In this document: in pieces, positions 10,159 through 18,405 of the stretch
Numbering within the stretch: the first letter of the stretch is position 1
Layout of the letters: every line of letters begins with the position of its first letter
From: Alphaproteobacteria bacterium
GTDB taxonomy: Bacteria > Pseudomonadota > Alphaproteobacteria > Rhizobiales > Xanthobacteraceae
NCBI GenBank assembly: GCA_009781045.1
Contig: WQYW01000040.1
Span: 1 to 35,003, forward strand
Reading direction: 5' to 3'
Length of the DNA stretch: 35,003 bases
Notes under the pieces: model-generated
Database searches by the model: none
What the model was told of the DNA's origin: nothing
The model's input: only the letters and a program-made list of their open reading frames with translations
Program-made: the position numbers and the translations under genes

Positions 10159-10977
10159 ATGAATCATCCGATCCTGGCTGCCCTTTTCCTGACCCTGACC
10201 ACACTCGCCGCCGCCATCACGCCCGCACCCGCCGCCCCTGCCTGCGGCTCCGGCGATTTTGATGGCTGGCTTGCCGCTTTCAAGACTGATGCCGCCGCTG
10301 CCGGGATCTCGTCGCAGGCGATCAACGCCGGCCTCGCCGGCGTCACCCTGGACCAGACCGTGCTGACCCGGGATCGCTCGCAGCAGGTTTTCACTCAGAC
10401 CTTCGAGCAGTTCTCCGGCCGCATGGTGCCGCCGCGCCTGACCCGCGGATCCAACATGATGAAGCGCCATGGCTCGCTCCTGTCGCGGATTGAAGAGAAG
10501 TATGGCGTTCCGGGCGAGGTCCTGGTGGCGATCTGGGGGCTGGAGACCGATTTCGGCACCAATAACGGCAAGTTCGCCACCCTCCGGGCGCTGGCGACGC
10601 TGGCTTACGACTGCCGCCGGTCCGAGCTGTTCCGGGCCGAACTGATGGATGCCCTGCGCATCGTCCAGCGCGGCGACCTGGCACCCGGCGACATGCGCGG
10701 CGCCTGGGCCGGCGAACTCGGCCAAACCCAGTTCATGCCCTCGTCCTGGATGAAATATGCCGTCGATTTCGAAGGTGGCGGCCATCCCGACCTGCTGCAT
10801 CGGGTCTCCGACGTCCTGGCCTCGACCGCCAATTTTCTCCGCACCCAGGGCTGGCAGCGCGGCAAGGGGTGGGAATTCGGCAACCCAAATTTCGCCGTGC
10901 TGCAGCAGTGGAACAAGAGCGAGGTCTACAGCCGCACCGTCGCCGCTTTCGCCACCCAGCTCGCCCGCAACCCATGA
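10159..10977 (+). CDS. Lytic murein transglycosylase, MltB/SltB family
   Basis: This 272-residue exported enzyme should cleave peptidoglycan glycan strands non-hydrolytically, leaving 1,6-anhydro-MurNAc ends in the periplasm. A signal peptide spans about residues 1-26 (ending PAPAAPACG). The catalytic glutamate is E129 in VAIWGLETDFG, and the family signature GELGQTQFMPSSWMKYAVDFEG follows at about 186-207, then DVLASTANFLRTQGWQ. The chain ends at ATQLARNP, so the C-terminal peptidoglycan-binding domain of longer MltB relatives is absent. The ATG at 10159 is chosen because it begins directly with the signal peptide; a TTG at 10117 would add 14 residues. The ribosome site is poor in either case. 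It has no operon partners. Confidence 0.92.
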   Translation: MNHPILAALFLTLTTLAAAITPAPAAPACGSGDFDGWLAAFKTDAAAAGISSQAINAGLAGVTLDQTVLTRDRSQQVFTQTFEQFSGRMVPPRLTRGSNMMKRHGSLLSRIEEKYGVPGEVLVAIWGLETDFGTNNGKFATLRALATLAYDCRRSELFRAELMDALRIVQRGDLAPGDMRGAWAGELGQTQFMPSSWMKYAVDFEGGGHPDLLHRVSDVLASTANFLRTQGWQRGKGWEFGNPNFAVLQQWNKSEVYSRTVAAFATQLARNP

Positions 10978-11346
10978 ACAGGACGCCGCACGCGACCCGA
11001 GCGCCAGAGGCGAAACTTCTTCCCCGGCGGGGAATGGCAGGCCTTTACCTGTTGTCGCCGCTCGGGCCGCTTCGCCTGTTTTTCAGCGCGGAAATGCGGC
11101 CTCCCGCGAGATCGGAAGACGGGTCGAGCCCGACGATTTTCCGCACCCTGGCGACTGGCGGCCATAGGGCCTCCGAGAGCCGCGGCCTCGCGGTCGCGGA
11201 ACCTGTTGTCCTCCGGCAAGCCCTGGCATCGCCACCCGCTGCGCAACCCGTCCGGGCGTGATCCTCAAATTACCGCGCTCAGACTATGTCTGACCGGGAC
11301 GCCCAGCGCCGCCCGGAGCCCGTGCCACCCAAGATGGTGCTGCCAC

Positions 11347-11397
11347 AATCCACACGGCTCCCTTGTGCCGCGCGTACATCACCACCAATCGATAACG
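11347..11397 (-). pseudogene. Very small HigB-like fragment (tentative)
   Basis: The 17 residues RYRLVVMYARHKGAVWI resemble the 'NRYRLVV.i.Y..g.VyIrfvG' strand pair of HigB/RelE-type mRNA-cleaving toxins. The usual following 'FVGTHaEYD' is missing in all frames I checked, and no antitoxin partner is visible. It may be a chance resemblance. Confidence 0.18.
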
Positions 11398-11714
11398 CCC
11401 CCCCCGCCTTGGCAGCCTGCATCTGCCGGGCCCGGAAGGGTCCGGTTTGCACCAGGAAGGTCGGGGCCCAACCCGGCCTGGCCGCTCCAGCTCCTGTCCC
11501 TGCCTTGCGAGTTCCGCCTCAAAAATGACCCTCGCCGATGCACACTTCCCCTCTGCGGCGCCCCTCAGCAACTCCCACGCTCACTTCAGAAGCCCTGTGG
11601 GGCAAGCTGTGAGACATTGTTCAGGCGGACATCAACCACCTTCCTGATATGCGCTCGCGACGGCCTTTTTGAAGAAGGATTCAGCAGACGCCCTGGTGTT
11701 TGGTGAATCCGATT

Positions 11715-11728
11715 GTGAAACGTTTCAC
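11715..11728. promoter_or_regulatory. Perfect 14-bp palindrome of LacI/GalR operator type
   Basis: GTGAAACGTTTCAC is a perfect palindrome whose core TGAAACGTTTCA has the central CG and spacing typical of LacI/GalR-family operators. It lies 54 bases past the DUF488 stop and more than 700 bases from the transglycosylase gene, so no promoter in the window is an obvious target. The palindrome is seen directly; its binding role is inferred. Confidence 0.45.
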
Positions 11729-11781
11729 CTGCGTCCTACCCATTTTTGTTCGATAGGTGCTCAATAAGGGCGGCGCCAGAT

Positions 11782-12360
11782 TTATCCCGGTACGCGATTT
11801 CCGCCTCCCCGTCGCTCATACGCCTCACGCTCGACCACTGCATCAGACCGGAACATGTCGCTCCCCGGAATCCGCATCATCGCCACCAACCGCTGGATCG
11901 CCTGGGCGTGGTCCTCCGTAGTGCCATCGGCCAGGATATGCCTTACCGGCACGCCGCCCTCGAACAATGACCGCGATACAAGGATGGTGCGATGGCAATC
12001 CAACGGTTCCTTCTCGGCGCACATCAACGCCACCCGGTAGCGTCTCGCGCCAGTCAACACTCTTTCAATACCACGCAAGAAGAGTTCTGTTCGCGCGAGA
12101 AGATCAAACTGGACCTGACCTCCGCGGCAGCGGCTCTTGTCCTCGCTGCGCGCCCCAGGTTCGGCGCCCAGGAAAACATAACCGATGCCAGCACCGCTCA
12201 ATGCCCCCTTGAGAGACTCGCGATTAAATTGCGGATTCATTCGACTATACGGCGTCGAACGCACATCACAGAGTGCGGTCACGCCCTGTTCGTTGAGTAA
12301 AGCGATCAGCTTTTCGACCCTATGCGTTGAGTGACCGATTGTATATACCGCGTCAGCCAT
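11782..12360 (-). CDS. DUF488 domain protein
   Basis: This is a 192-residue member of the DUF488 family, of unknown biochemical function. The family signatures are intact: VYTIGHSTH at residues 5-13, ALCDVRSTPYSRMNPQFN at about 29-46, and ALMCAEKEPLDCHRTILVSR at about 111-130 with two cysteines (C114, C122) and a histidine that could form a reactive or metal site. The start at 12360 gives the expected MADAVYTIGHS N-terminus; the ribosome site (GGCTGAG) is weak. It is flanked on both sides by long gene-poor stretches, so context gives no clue to function. Length is usual for the family. Confidence 0.88.
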   Translation of the reverse strand: MADAVYTIGHSTHRVEKLIALLNEQGVTALCDVRSTPYSRMNPQFNRESLKGALSGAGIGYVFLGAEPGARSEDKSRCRGGQVQFDLLARTELFLRGIERVLTGARRYRVALMCAEKEPLDCHRTILVSRSLFEGGVPVRHILADGTTEDHAQAIQRLVAMMRIPGSDMFRSDAVVEREAYERRGGGNRVPG

Positions 12361-12997
12361 GTCTCAGCCTATATCCGGGAAAGCCTGATAATCGCTGCGA
12401 TCCGCTTCACCGCAGAAGCGTGAAGGATGTCCGCCGGGCTGACGCACAGCTGCGCCCCTTTTCGCAGTTTGGCCTTACCCAACCAACCACCCACCCATCC
12501 GGCCGTCATCGCCTCTTTTCCCGGCGACACAGGTGCCACCTGGTCTGCGCGAATCAGCATGGAAAAGAATGGTCTCCGGACAATTGACAATTCAAAGGCC
12601 CTTCCCAACCCTGAGGACAATGACACAGTTAAGCCACAATCACACCTCTCGCCACCAATGGACCACCTCCGCGCCTTCCGGGTGTGCAAACTTCCGGCGG
12701 GATTGCCGGAGATCAATATCTCAGATCGGTCCCTCCCTGTTCCCCATGTCCTGGCGGGAGATTCGATGTCAACGGGAGTTATTCTGTAACCCACCGGTGC
12801 GCGAGGAACCCTGCAACCATACCATGGGCAACGCCCGACTCCCGGACTGCTCCGGCACGCTCGCTGACGGAACGCGCAGTCTTTGCCGGATTGGCCCCTG
12901 ATCGTCCCCTCTCGGGTATCTCGTGCCGCCATCCCGCCGCTGGCAGCACGGCTTCAGGACCTGGCGCGCATCGGCCGACGAAAACGAGGGCTCATCT
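12361..12997. other. Intergenic region
   Basis: About 640 bases between the DUF488 start and the end of the GGDEF-EAL gene. Several open frames exist on both strands, but none has a ribosome site, motif or family resemblance that I recognise. Confidence 0.4.
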
Positions 12998-15358
12998 CTA
13001 TCGCAACCGCTTTCGACCGCCGCGCGCGGCTCTGGGCTGCTCACTGCCGACGATTGGCGCCCGCCGGCCATGGGAGGCGTTGAGCAGATCCCGGATCAGG
13101 CCTGCTGCAACCGGGCGGCTGAACAGGTAGCCCTGCCCTTCGGTCACCGTGCTGCCCGAGGTGATCAGCTTGAGCTGCTCGTTGGTCTCGATGCCCTCGA
13201 CGACCACGGTCATGCCGAGGTCGGTGATCAGCTGCGCCACGCCGCGCAGCAGGGTGCGCGACCGTGTGGTGTCGATGCTGTCGAGGAAGGAGCGATCGAT
13301 CTTGACCTTCTGCAGCGGGAAATTATGCAGATAACTGAGGCTGGAGTAACCGGTGCCGAAGTCATCGAGCGAAATGCGCACCCCGAGCGCGCGCAGCTGG
13401 CGCAGCACCTCATGGATCTCACGCGTATTGTAGAGCAGCGAGTCCTCGGTGATTTCAGTCTCCAGCCGCGCGGCTTCCAGATTGGAAAGCTTAAGCGCCC
13501 GGCGAACCTGGCCAAGAATATCCTCCTGCTCAAGCTGCCGCGCCGAAATATTGACCGCGACACTGACGGCATCCGGCCAGCGAGCGCACTCCATGCACGC
13601 CTCGCCCAGGATCCAGTCGCCAAGCTCGGTCATGATCCCCATGTCCTCAGCGGTCGAGACGATATCGGCAGGCGAAACAATGCCGTGCACCGGATGGTTC
13701 CAGCGCAGAAGCGCCTCACAGGCCGTGATTCTGCCGTTTTGAAGGTTGATCAGGGGCTGGTAGAAAAGTTCGAGTTCCTTGTTCTCGAGGGCACGGCGCA
13801 GATCCAGTTCGAGGGTGCGGCGGGCCTCGACCCTGGCGGCCATATCCTGGTGGAAAAAGCGGTAAATCGCCCTTGTGTCGGTCTTGGCACTGTAGAGCGC
13901 CAAATCGGCGTTCTTGAGCAGCGTGTCATAGGTCGTGCCATCGGTTACGGTCATCGCGATGCCGACGCTGGCGGAAATTTCAATCGGGTTGTTGTTGATA
14001 TGGTAGCGCTCGCTCAGGCGGCCGACGATGCGTTTCGCCATCTCGGCGGCTTCCTCGGGCGAATTCACGTTGCGCTGGAACACCATGAATTCATCCCCGC
14101 CGAAGCGCGCCACCAGATCGTCGGGACCCAGGCTGTCGCGCAGGCGATTGGCAACCTTGAACAGGAGCTGGTCGCCACAGGCGTGTCCCAACGTATCGTT
14201 GACCTGTTTGAAATGATCGAGGTCGATGAAGTAGAGCGCCGAGGGCGGCGGCACGGCGGAGCCGGCCAGCAGTTTCTTGATCTCCTGTCGGAAGCGGACG
14301 CGATTGGGCAACTGGGTCAGTTCATCGTAACTTGCCAGGTGTTCGACCTTGAGCTCGGCGTTGCGGCGCTCGGTCACGTCCTCAAGCACCAGCACCGTGC
14401 CCCCTTCCACCATGCGCTGCATCGACCACGCCAGCGACTGGCTTTTGCCGTTGTGGCTGTAGGTGGTGACAAAGTTCACCGACTCGGACGCCAGGATCCG
14501 CTCCAGCAGAACCTCGCCCTTGGCCGGCGACAGCGAGTGCCCGGCTCGTACACATTCAGCGACGATGTTCTCCGCGGTCGGATCGTTACGAAGAATGCCT
14601 TCCGGCAGAACCAGGATATCCTTGAAACGCCTGTTCATCACTGCCAGCTGGCCGGAAGGACGGAACATGCACAGGCCATGGGGCATGTTGTTGAGTGCGG
14701 TATCGAACTGGTCGGCCAGCGCCGTGGCATATTCCGTTGATGTCAGCGAGGAGATGAAGATGCGGTTCAGGTTGGCCGAAATACGCACCACCGTGAGCAG
14801 GAAGGCAAGCGTCAGGAGGGCCAGAAACAGATAATAGGGACTGCCTTTCAACGCCATTGCCAGCGTCAGCGGCCCGTAGGCTATGGCAACCTGTTGATGG
14901 AAGATCGACTGCTGTCCATAGGCCCGCCCGGCGCTGGCCGAAATCACACCGGTGGTGACCGCCAGCACGACCATGTGAACCATCATGTCGTCGGTGATCG
15001 TGATCGCCGCAAACGACCACATGCCGATGCAGCCCATATGGGCAACCGCCCCGACATGATGGAGGGTTCTCCAGCGCCGGCACTTAACCGCGGTGAGACT
15101 GTGGCGGCATGCCTGATATTTTCTCGCCACCGCCAGCCGCATGATGGAAGCCAGCAACAGGGCGGCGGTGCACAGCCAGATCAGAACGGAGCCGGTCTTC
15201 AGGGCGGTTGCCACCGAGGCGATCAGCACAAAGATCGAACCCGTGGCCAATGACTGTGGGGTGTTGTAGAGCGAATCGACCAGCGCAAGCGCGATCCGCG
15301 GCGACATCTCCTGTTCAATCAGCTTCCGGTTCAGATTCGAGATCTTCGTCATCGGCAT
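12998..15358 (-). CDS. Membrane PAS-GGDEF-EAL cyclic-di-GMP protein
   Basis: This 786-residue inner-membrane protein is predicted to make and/or degrade the second messenger cyclic di-GMP. About five to six hydrophobic segments occupy residues 35-205, followed by a PAS-like domain (FDTALNNMPHGLCMF...MNRRFKDIL) at about 220-340. The GGDEF domain keeps LYFIDLDHFKQVNDTLGH and RFGGDEF; the inhibitory RxxD site is absent at the usual place (GPDD instead). The EAL domain keeps all the catalytic landmarks: ACEALLRWNHP, VNISARQ, ETEITE, LDDFGTGYSS, KIDRSF, VVEGIET and GQGYLFS. Both activities therefore look possible. Start choice between ATG 15358 (MPMTKIS) and 15352 (MTKIS) is open, since neither has a clear ribosome site. 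It is a single-gene unit. Confidence 0.93.
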   Translation of the reverse strand: MPMTKISNLNRKLIEQEMSPRIALALVDSLYNTPQSLATGSIFVLIASVATALKTGSVLIWLCTAALLLASIMRLAVARKYQACRHSLTAVKCRRWRTLHHVGAVAHMGCIGMWSFAAITITDDMMVHMVVLAVTTGVISASAGRAYGQQSIFHQQVAIAYGPLTLAMALKGSPYYLFLALLTLAFLLTVVRISANLNRIFISSLTSTEYATALADQFDTALNNMPHGLCMFRPSGQLAVMNRRFKDILVLPEGILRNDPTAENIVAECVRAGHSLSPAKGEVLLERILASESVNFVTTYSHNGKSQSLAWSMQRMVEGGTVLVLEDVTERRNAELKVEHLASYDELTQLPNRVRFRQEIKKLLAGSAVPPPSALYFIDLDHFKQVNDTLGHACGDQLLFKVANRLRDSLGPDDLVARFGGDEFMVFQRNVNSPEEAAEMAKRIVGRLSERYHINNNPIEISASVGIAMTVTDGTTYDTLLKNADLALYSAKTDTRAIYRFFHQDMAARVEARRTLELDLRRALENKELELFYQPLINLQNGRITACEALLRWNHPVHGIVSPADIVSTAEDMGIMTELGDWILGEACMECARWPDAVSVAVNISARQLEQEDILGQVRRALKLSNLEAARLETEITEDSLLYNTREIHEVLRQLRALGVRISLDDFGTGYSSLSYLHNFPLQKVKIDRSFLDSIDTTRSRTLLRGVAQLITDLGMTVVVEGIETNEQLKLITSGSTVTEGQGYLFSRPVAAGLIRDLLNASHGRRAPIVGSEQPRAARGGRKRLR

Positions 15359-16121
15359 GTTCGTAAACCACGGAGCGTACGCGGGACTGTTGCCGGCATC
15401 GCGGGGGCGCCACCCTCTGGAAATTCCCAAAATATCCGCAATCCGTTGACCGAAGATGTGCGCGCATGATGAGTTTGTGCAGTGTGGCTTGCGTCAAATT
15501 TGCCGCCGGACATTCAGAGCCGCTTAAGCGGATGTGCAGGGGCGAGGTGGGGGCAGAACGCAAAGAGCGCCCGGCCCGGAGTGACGGGACCTGCGGCGAG
15601 GCCAAAGTCCGGAAAAATGCCGCGGCGCCAACCGCGCCCAGCCCGCCTGGATCTTCCCTCTTCCTGCACCTTCTTCGGCCCTCTGGCGCGCCGCGCGGAC
15701 CTCCGCAGCGCCACCGCGTCCTTTGAGGGCTGCCTGACGAAAACCAGGCCCAGCTGGCGCTTTGCGGACCTTAATCAACCTCCCGGACCTTCCAGAGCCT
15801 GGCCGTGGTCTACCAGGGCGGCCCCTCCGGCCGCCCGGGACGCGCAGCACCATTGGCGCAGATCTGCACTATGAGACAGGTCAAAACTGAGCTATCATGC
15901 TTCCGGAGAAGGCACGGTTTTACCGATTGCGTGACGAAAATGCCTCACCCCTCCCTTGCGCCCGGAAGGGCCAAGGAAGGGCCTGCCTTGGTCCGGGCAG
16001 GTGACGTCCTCGCAAGGGCGCGCGAATGTTTTCGAAAGCGCTAAGGTCTGGAATCGTGGATGGCGGCTGACGCCCCGGCTTTCAGAGCGTTGGCGCAATT
16101 TCAGTGGTTGGGAACAGTAGG
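15359..16121. other. Divergent intergenic region
   Basis: About 760 bases between the GGDEF-EAL gene (-) and the deacetylase (+). It must hold both promoters, but I see no clear promoter, repeat or gene. Open frames here are Arg/Pro/Ala-rich, as expected for non-coding GC-rich DNA. Confidence 0.4.
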
Positions 16122-17090
16122 ATGCGTATTGCAACAGGATTGATGGCGGCCGGCGTACTCTCGCTCACCTTGGGAACCCCGTGTTTTGCTCAGGGTTCCG
16201 ACAGTAAATCCGGTGGTGCCAAAGCTGCCTCTCCCCAGGTGCTGGCCGAAGTCGTCAATCCCCCGACGCCGGACCAGCCGCCACAGCCGGCTCGTGCCGC
16301 CTGCACCAATCCCGACGCTCTGGGCGTCGCGCGCACCGTCGAGATCGATACCACTGGCGGTCCGGGCTTCGGTTTCCAGCATTTCAAGGAACTCGATTTC
16401 CTGCGCGATCATGAGGTGGTGCTGACCTTTGACGATGGCCCGTGGCCGCGCAACACCCCGGCCGTGCTCAAGGCACTGGCCGATCAGTGCACCACCGGCA
16501 TCTTCTTCGCGATCGGCAAGCATGCCAGCTGGGAACCCGAGATCCTCAAGCAGGTCTATGCCGCCGGCCATACCGTGGGCACCCACACCTGGTCGCATGC
16601 CACGCTCAGCAACAAGAAACTGAGCGAACAGCAGCGCCGGGAGGAGATCGAAAAAGGCATCAGCGCGGTGAAATGGGCGCTTGGCGGCATCTCACCGGCC
16701 CCCTTCTTCCGCTTCCCGTCCCTGCAGCATCCGCCCGAAATGGTGACCTATCTCGGCCAGCGCAATATCGCTATTTTTTCCTGCGATCTCGACTCGCGCG
16801 ACTTCAAGGCCGGCAAGCCTGAGACCATCATCGATAATGTGATGAAGAGTCTGGTCCGCAACGGCAACAAGGGCATCATCCTGATGCATGACTTCCAGAA
16901 GCACACTGCCGAGGCACTGCCCGAGCTGTTGCGCCGCCTCAAGGCCGATGGCTACAAGGTGGTGGCGATGCGGGCAAAAACGCCGGTGGGCACCTATCCC
17001 GAGTATGACCAGGAAATGGTCAAGAGCGTCAAACTGCCGACGGTCAGCCAGCGCCCGGTCTCCAGCGTCGTGACCACGGTACCCGAATAA
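16122..17090 (+). CDS. Exported polysaccharide deacetylase (NodB-type)
   Basis: This is a 322-residue carbohydrate esterase family 4 protein expected to remove N-acetyl groups from a polysaccharide such as peptidoglycan, chitin-like oligomers or an exopolysaccharide. A signal peptide (MRIATGLMAAGVLSLTLGTPCFAQ) ends near 24 and a Pro-rich linker follows. The NodB domain begins at about residue 98: VVLTFDDGPWP supplies the catalytic base and metal aspartates (D104, D105), THTWSH gives metal ligands H155 and H159, FFRFPS is motif 3, and ILMHDFQKHT supplies the late histidine. All key positions are present. The ATG at 16122 is preferred to the upstream in-frame start at 16104 because it opens on the signal peptide, with GGGA 8 bases before it. 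The substrate cannot be told from context. Confidence 0.92.
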   Translation: MRIATGLMAAGVLSLTLGTPCFAQGSDSKSGGAKAASPQVLAEVVNPPTPDQPPQPARAACTNPDALGVARTVEIDTTGGPGFGFQHFKELDFLRDHEVVLTFDDGPWPRNTPAVLKALADQCTTGIFFAIGKHASWEPEILKQVYAAGHTVGTHTWSHATLSNKKLSEQQRREEIEKGISAVKWALGGISPAPFFRFPSLQHPPEMVTYLGQRNIAIFSCDLDSRDFKAGKPETIIDNVMKSLVRNGNKGIILMHDFQKHTAEALPELLRRLKADGYKVVAMRAKTPVGTYPEYDQEMVKSVKLPTVSQRPVSSVVTTVPE

Positions 17091-17119
17091 GGTCTGAGGA
17101 CCCCCGGGTTTCCACCTCC

Positions 17120-17701
17120 ATGGGATGGGATCGGCGTGTCGAGGGCCAGGATCTGCGTGTCGAGGGCTATGTCATCGTCTCCGCCGAGGGCATGCTGGCC
17201 GATGCCAATCGGGCGATGCCCGACGCACTGCGCATTGACGGCGACCAGAGATTTTTCCGGGCCGCCCTCAACCGCTGCGATCTGGTGGTGCACGGGCGCC
17301 ATTCCCATGAAGAACACGTCACTTCACCGCCACGGCGGCGCATCATCGTGACCCGGAGGACCGCAGTCCTCGCAGCGCATCCGCAGGAGACCGATGCCAC
17401 CTTGTGGAATCCGGCTGCCTGCTCGTTTGAACAAGCCTGCAGCTTCGCCGGCATCCACACCGGCACGGTCGCCATCATTGGCGGGCCGGAGGTCTTCGCG
17501 GCCTTCCTGGATCGCTACGACGTGTTCTGGCTGTCGCAGGCAGAACATGTCCACCTGGCGGGCGGCACGGGGTGTTTTCCCGATGTACCGCTGCGAACCC
17601 CGCAACAGATACTGGCGGCGCATGGGATGAGACCGCATGCGCCGCAACGTCTGGAGCAGGATGTGACCGTCACGCCATGGCGGCGCTCGAAGGTTCAGTA
17701 G
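17120..17701 (+). CDS. Dihydrofolate reductase-like (RibD C-terminal fold) protein
   Basis: This 193-residue protein resembles the dihydrofolate reductase/RibD C-terminal reductase superfamily: VEGYVIVSAEGMLADANRAMPDALR near the N-terminus, a LVVHGRHSHE segment at about 55-64, VAIIGGPEVFAAFLDRYDVFWLS with the glycine-rich NADPH-type loop at about 118-140, and GGTGCFPDV near 150. The substrate is unknown, and it is not a standard folA. The first residues come from a 12-bp direct repeat (RVEGQDLRVEG), and there is no clear ribosome site at ATG 17120, so the true start may differ. It lies 29 bases after the deacetylase, possibly co-transcribed. Its stop overlaps the stop end of the convergent DoxX gene by 7 bases. 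Confidence 0.75.
   Translation: MGWDRRVEGQDLRVEGYVIVSAEGMLADANRAMPDALRIDGDQRFFRAALNRCDLVVHGRHSHEEHVTSPPRRRIIVTRRTAVLAAHPQETDATLWNPAACSFEQACSFAGIHTGTVAIIGGPEVFAAFLDRYDVFWLSQAEHVHLAGGTGCFPDVPLRTPQQILAAHGMRPHAPQRLEQDVTVTPWRRSKVQ
17135..17167. repeat. 12-bp direct repeat, 21-bp period
   Basis: CGTGTCGAGGGC occurs at 17135-17146 and again at 17156-17167, keeping frame inside the start of the reductase-like gene. It duplicates the residues RVEG. Confidence 0.8.
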
Positions 17702-18147
17702 CCGCTATAGGCCTTGTCTCCGGGACGGACCCCGCGGCCATAACCGATGATCATGCACAGCGCGCCGATCAGCGACACATTCTTCATCGCATCCAGCAGC
17801 ATCCTGCCCTTTTCAGGCGCGGCCTGGTTCCAGAAGTCGGCGAAGAAATAGGTGTTCACCGCCAGATAGGCGATCAGCACGAAGGCAAAAAAGCGCACCC
17901 CGAAATTGAGCATGATCATGACGCCGGCAATCACCTCCAGCGCTCCACTGGCGATCGCCAGCAGCGTTGGTGTTGTCATCCCCGTCATCTGCTCCAGCTG
18001 GGTCGCATAGGGGGCCACCGCTTCCGGCACCGCGACATGGGCAGCGATCACGGCTGCGGTCTCAGACACCGAGAGCAGCTGGGTCGCACCCACATAAATA
18101 AAGAAGACGGCAAAGAGAAATCGTCCAAAGATCACAAACGCTGGCAT
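17695..18147 (-). CDS. DoxX family membrane protein
   Basis: This is a 150-residue inner-membrane protein with four predicted membrane segments (about residues 4-24, 58-80, 83-103 and 118-138). The pattern ..IFGRFLFAVFFIYVGATQLL at the start, LEVIAGVMIMLNFGVRFFAFVLIAYLAVNTYFFADFW in the middle and MKNVSLIGALCMIIGYGRG near the end is that of the DoxX/DUF417-like family. Members are linked to quinone or redox chemistry, but the reaction for this one is unknown. It converges with and slightly overlaps the reductase-like gene. The start ATG at 18147 is the first residue of the hydrophobic core; the ribosome site is weak. Confidence 0.85.
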   Translation of the reverse strand: MPAFVIFGRFLFAVFFIYVGATQLLSVSETAAVIAAHVAVPEAVAPYATQLEQMTGMTTPTLLAIASGALEVIAGVMIMLNFGVRFFAFVLIAYLAVNTYFFADFWNQAAPEKGRMLLDAMKNVSLIGALCMIIGYGRGVRPGDKAYSGY

Positions 18148-18363
18148 AACCGCACCCTGCCCTTCACCGACGCAACGCCTTGGCGTGACGCACAGTCCAT
18201 GAAAACCGTTATCCGGATTAAACCGGTGACGGGAATATTATGGAGATTTCCCGCTCCGTTATCAAACCCGGCGCTCTCTGTTTGCGCGACAAGGCCCCCT
18301 TTGCCAAGCCCCCCGTGCCGGGGGTTCTTCTCCCGGCGCGACGCAGATCTCGGCTCCTTCGCG

Positions 18364-18405
18364 AAAAAAAACCGGCCCCCCTTATTGGGCGAATAATTCC
18401 GGTTT
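18364..18405 (-). terminator. Rho-independent terminator overlapping the end of maeB
   Basis: On the minus strand AAACCGG and CCGGTTT pair around an inner TTATT/AATAA stem, and the hairpin runs into eight T residues (A-run 18364-18371 on the plus strand). The maeB stop codon lies inside the hairpin, so the last codons double as terminator sequence. Confidence 0.8.

Larger units (their letters stand above)
10978..11781. other. 800-base gene-poor region with an orphan palindrome
   Basis: No intact gene is supported. Two things stand out: a perfect 14-bp LacI-type palindrome at 11715-11728, and a minus-strand RYRLVVMYARHKGAVWI at 11347-11397 that recalls the conserved core of HigB toxins but has no matching flanks. 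The length without genes and the isolated motif are consistent with decayed accessory DNA. Confidence 0.45.

Noticed and set aside
12923..14740. 605-residue open frame antisense to the GGDEF-EAL gene
   Set aside because: The opposite strand encodes complete GGDEF and EAL motifs; this frame has no motif or ribosome site.
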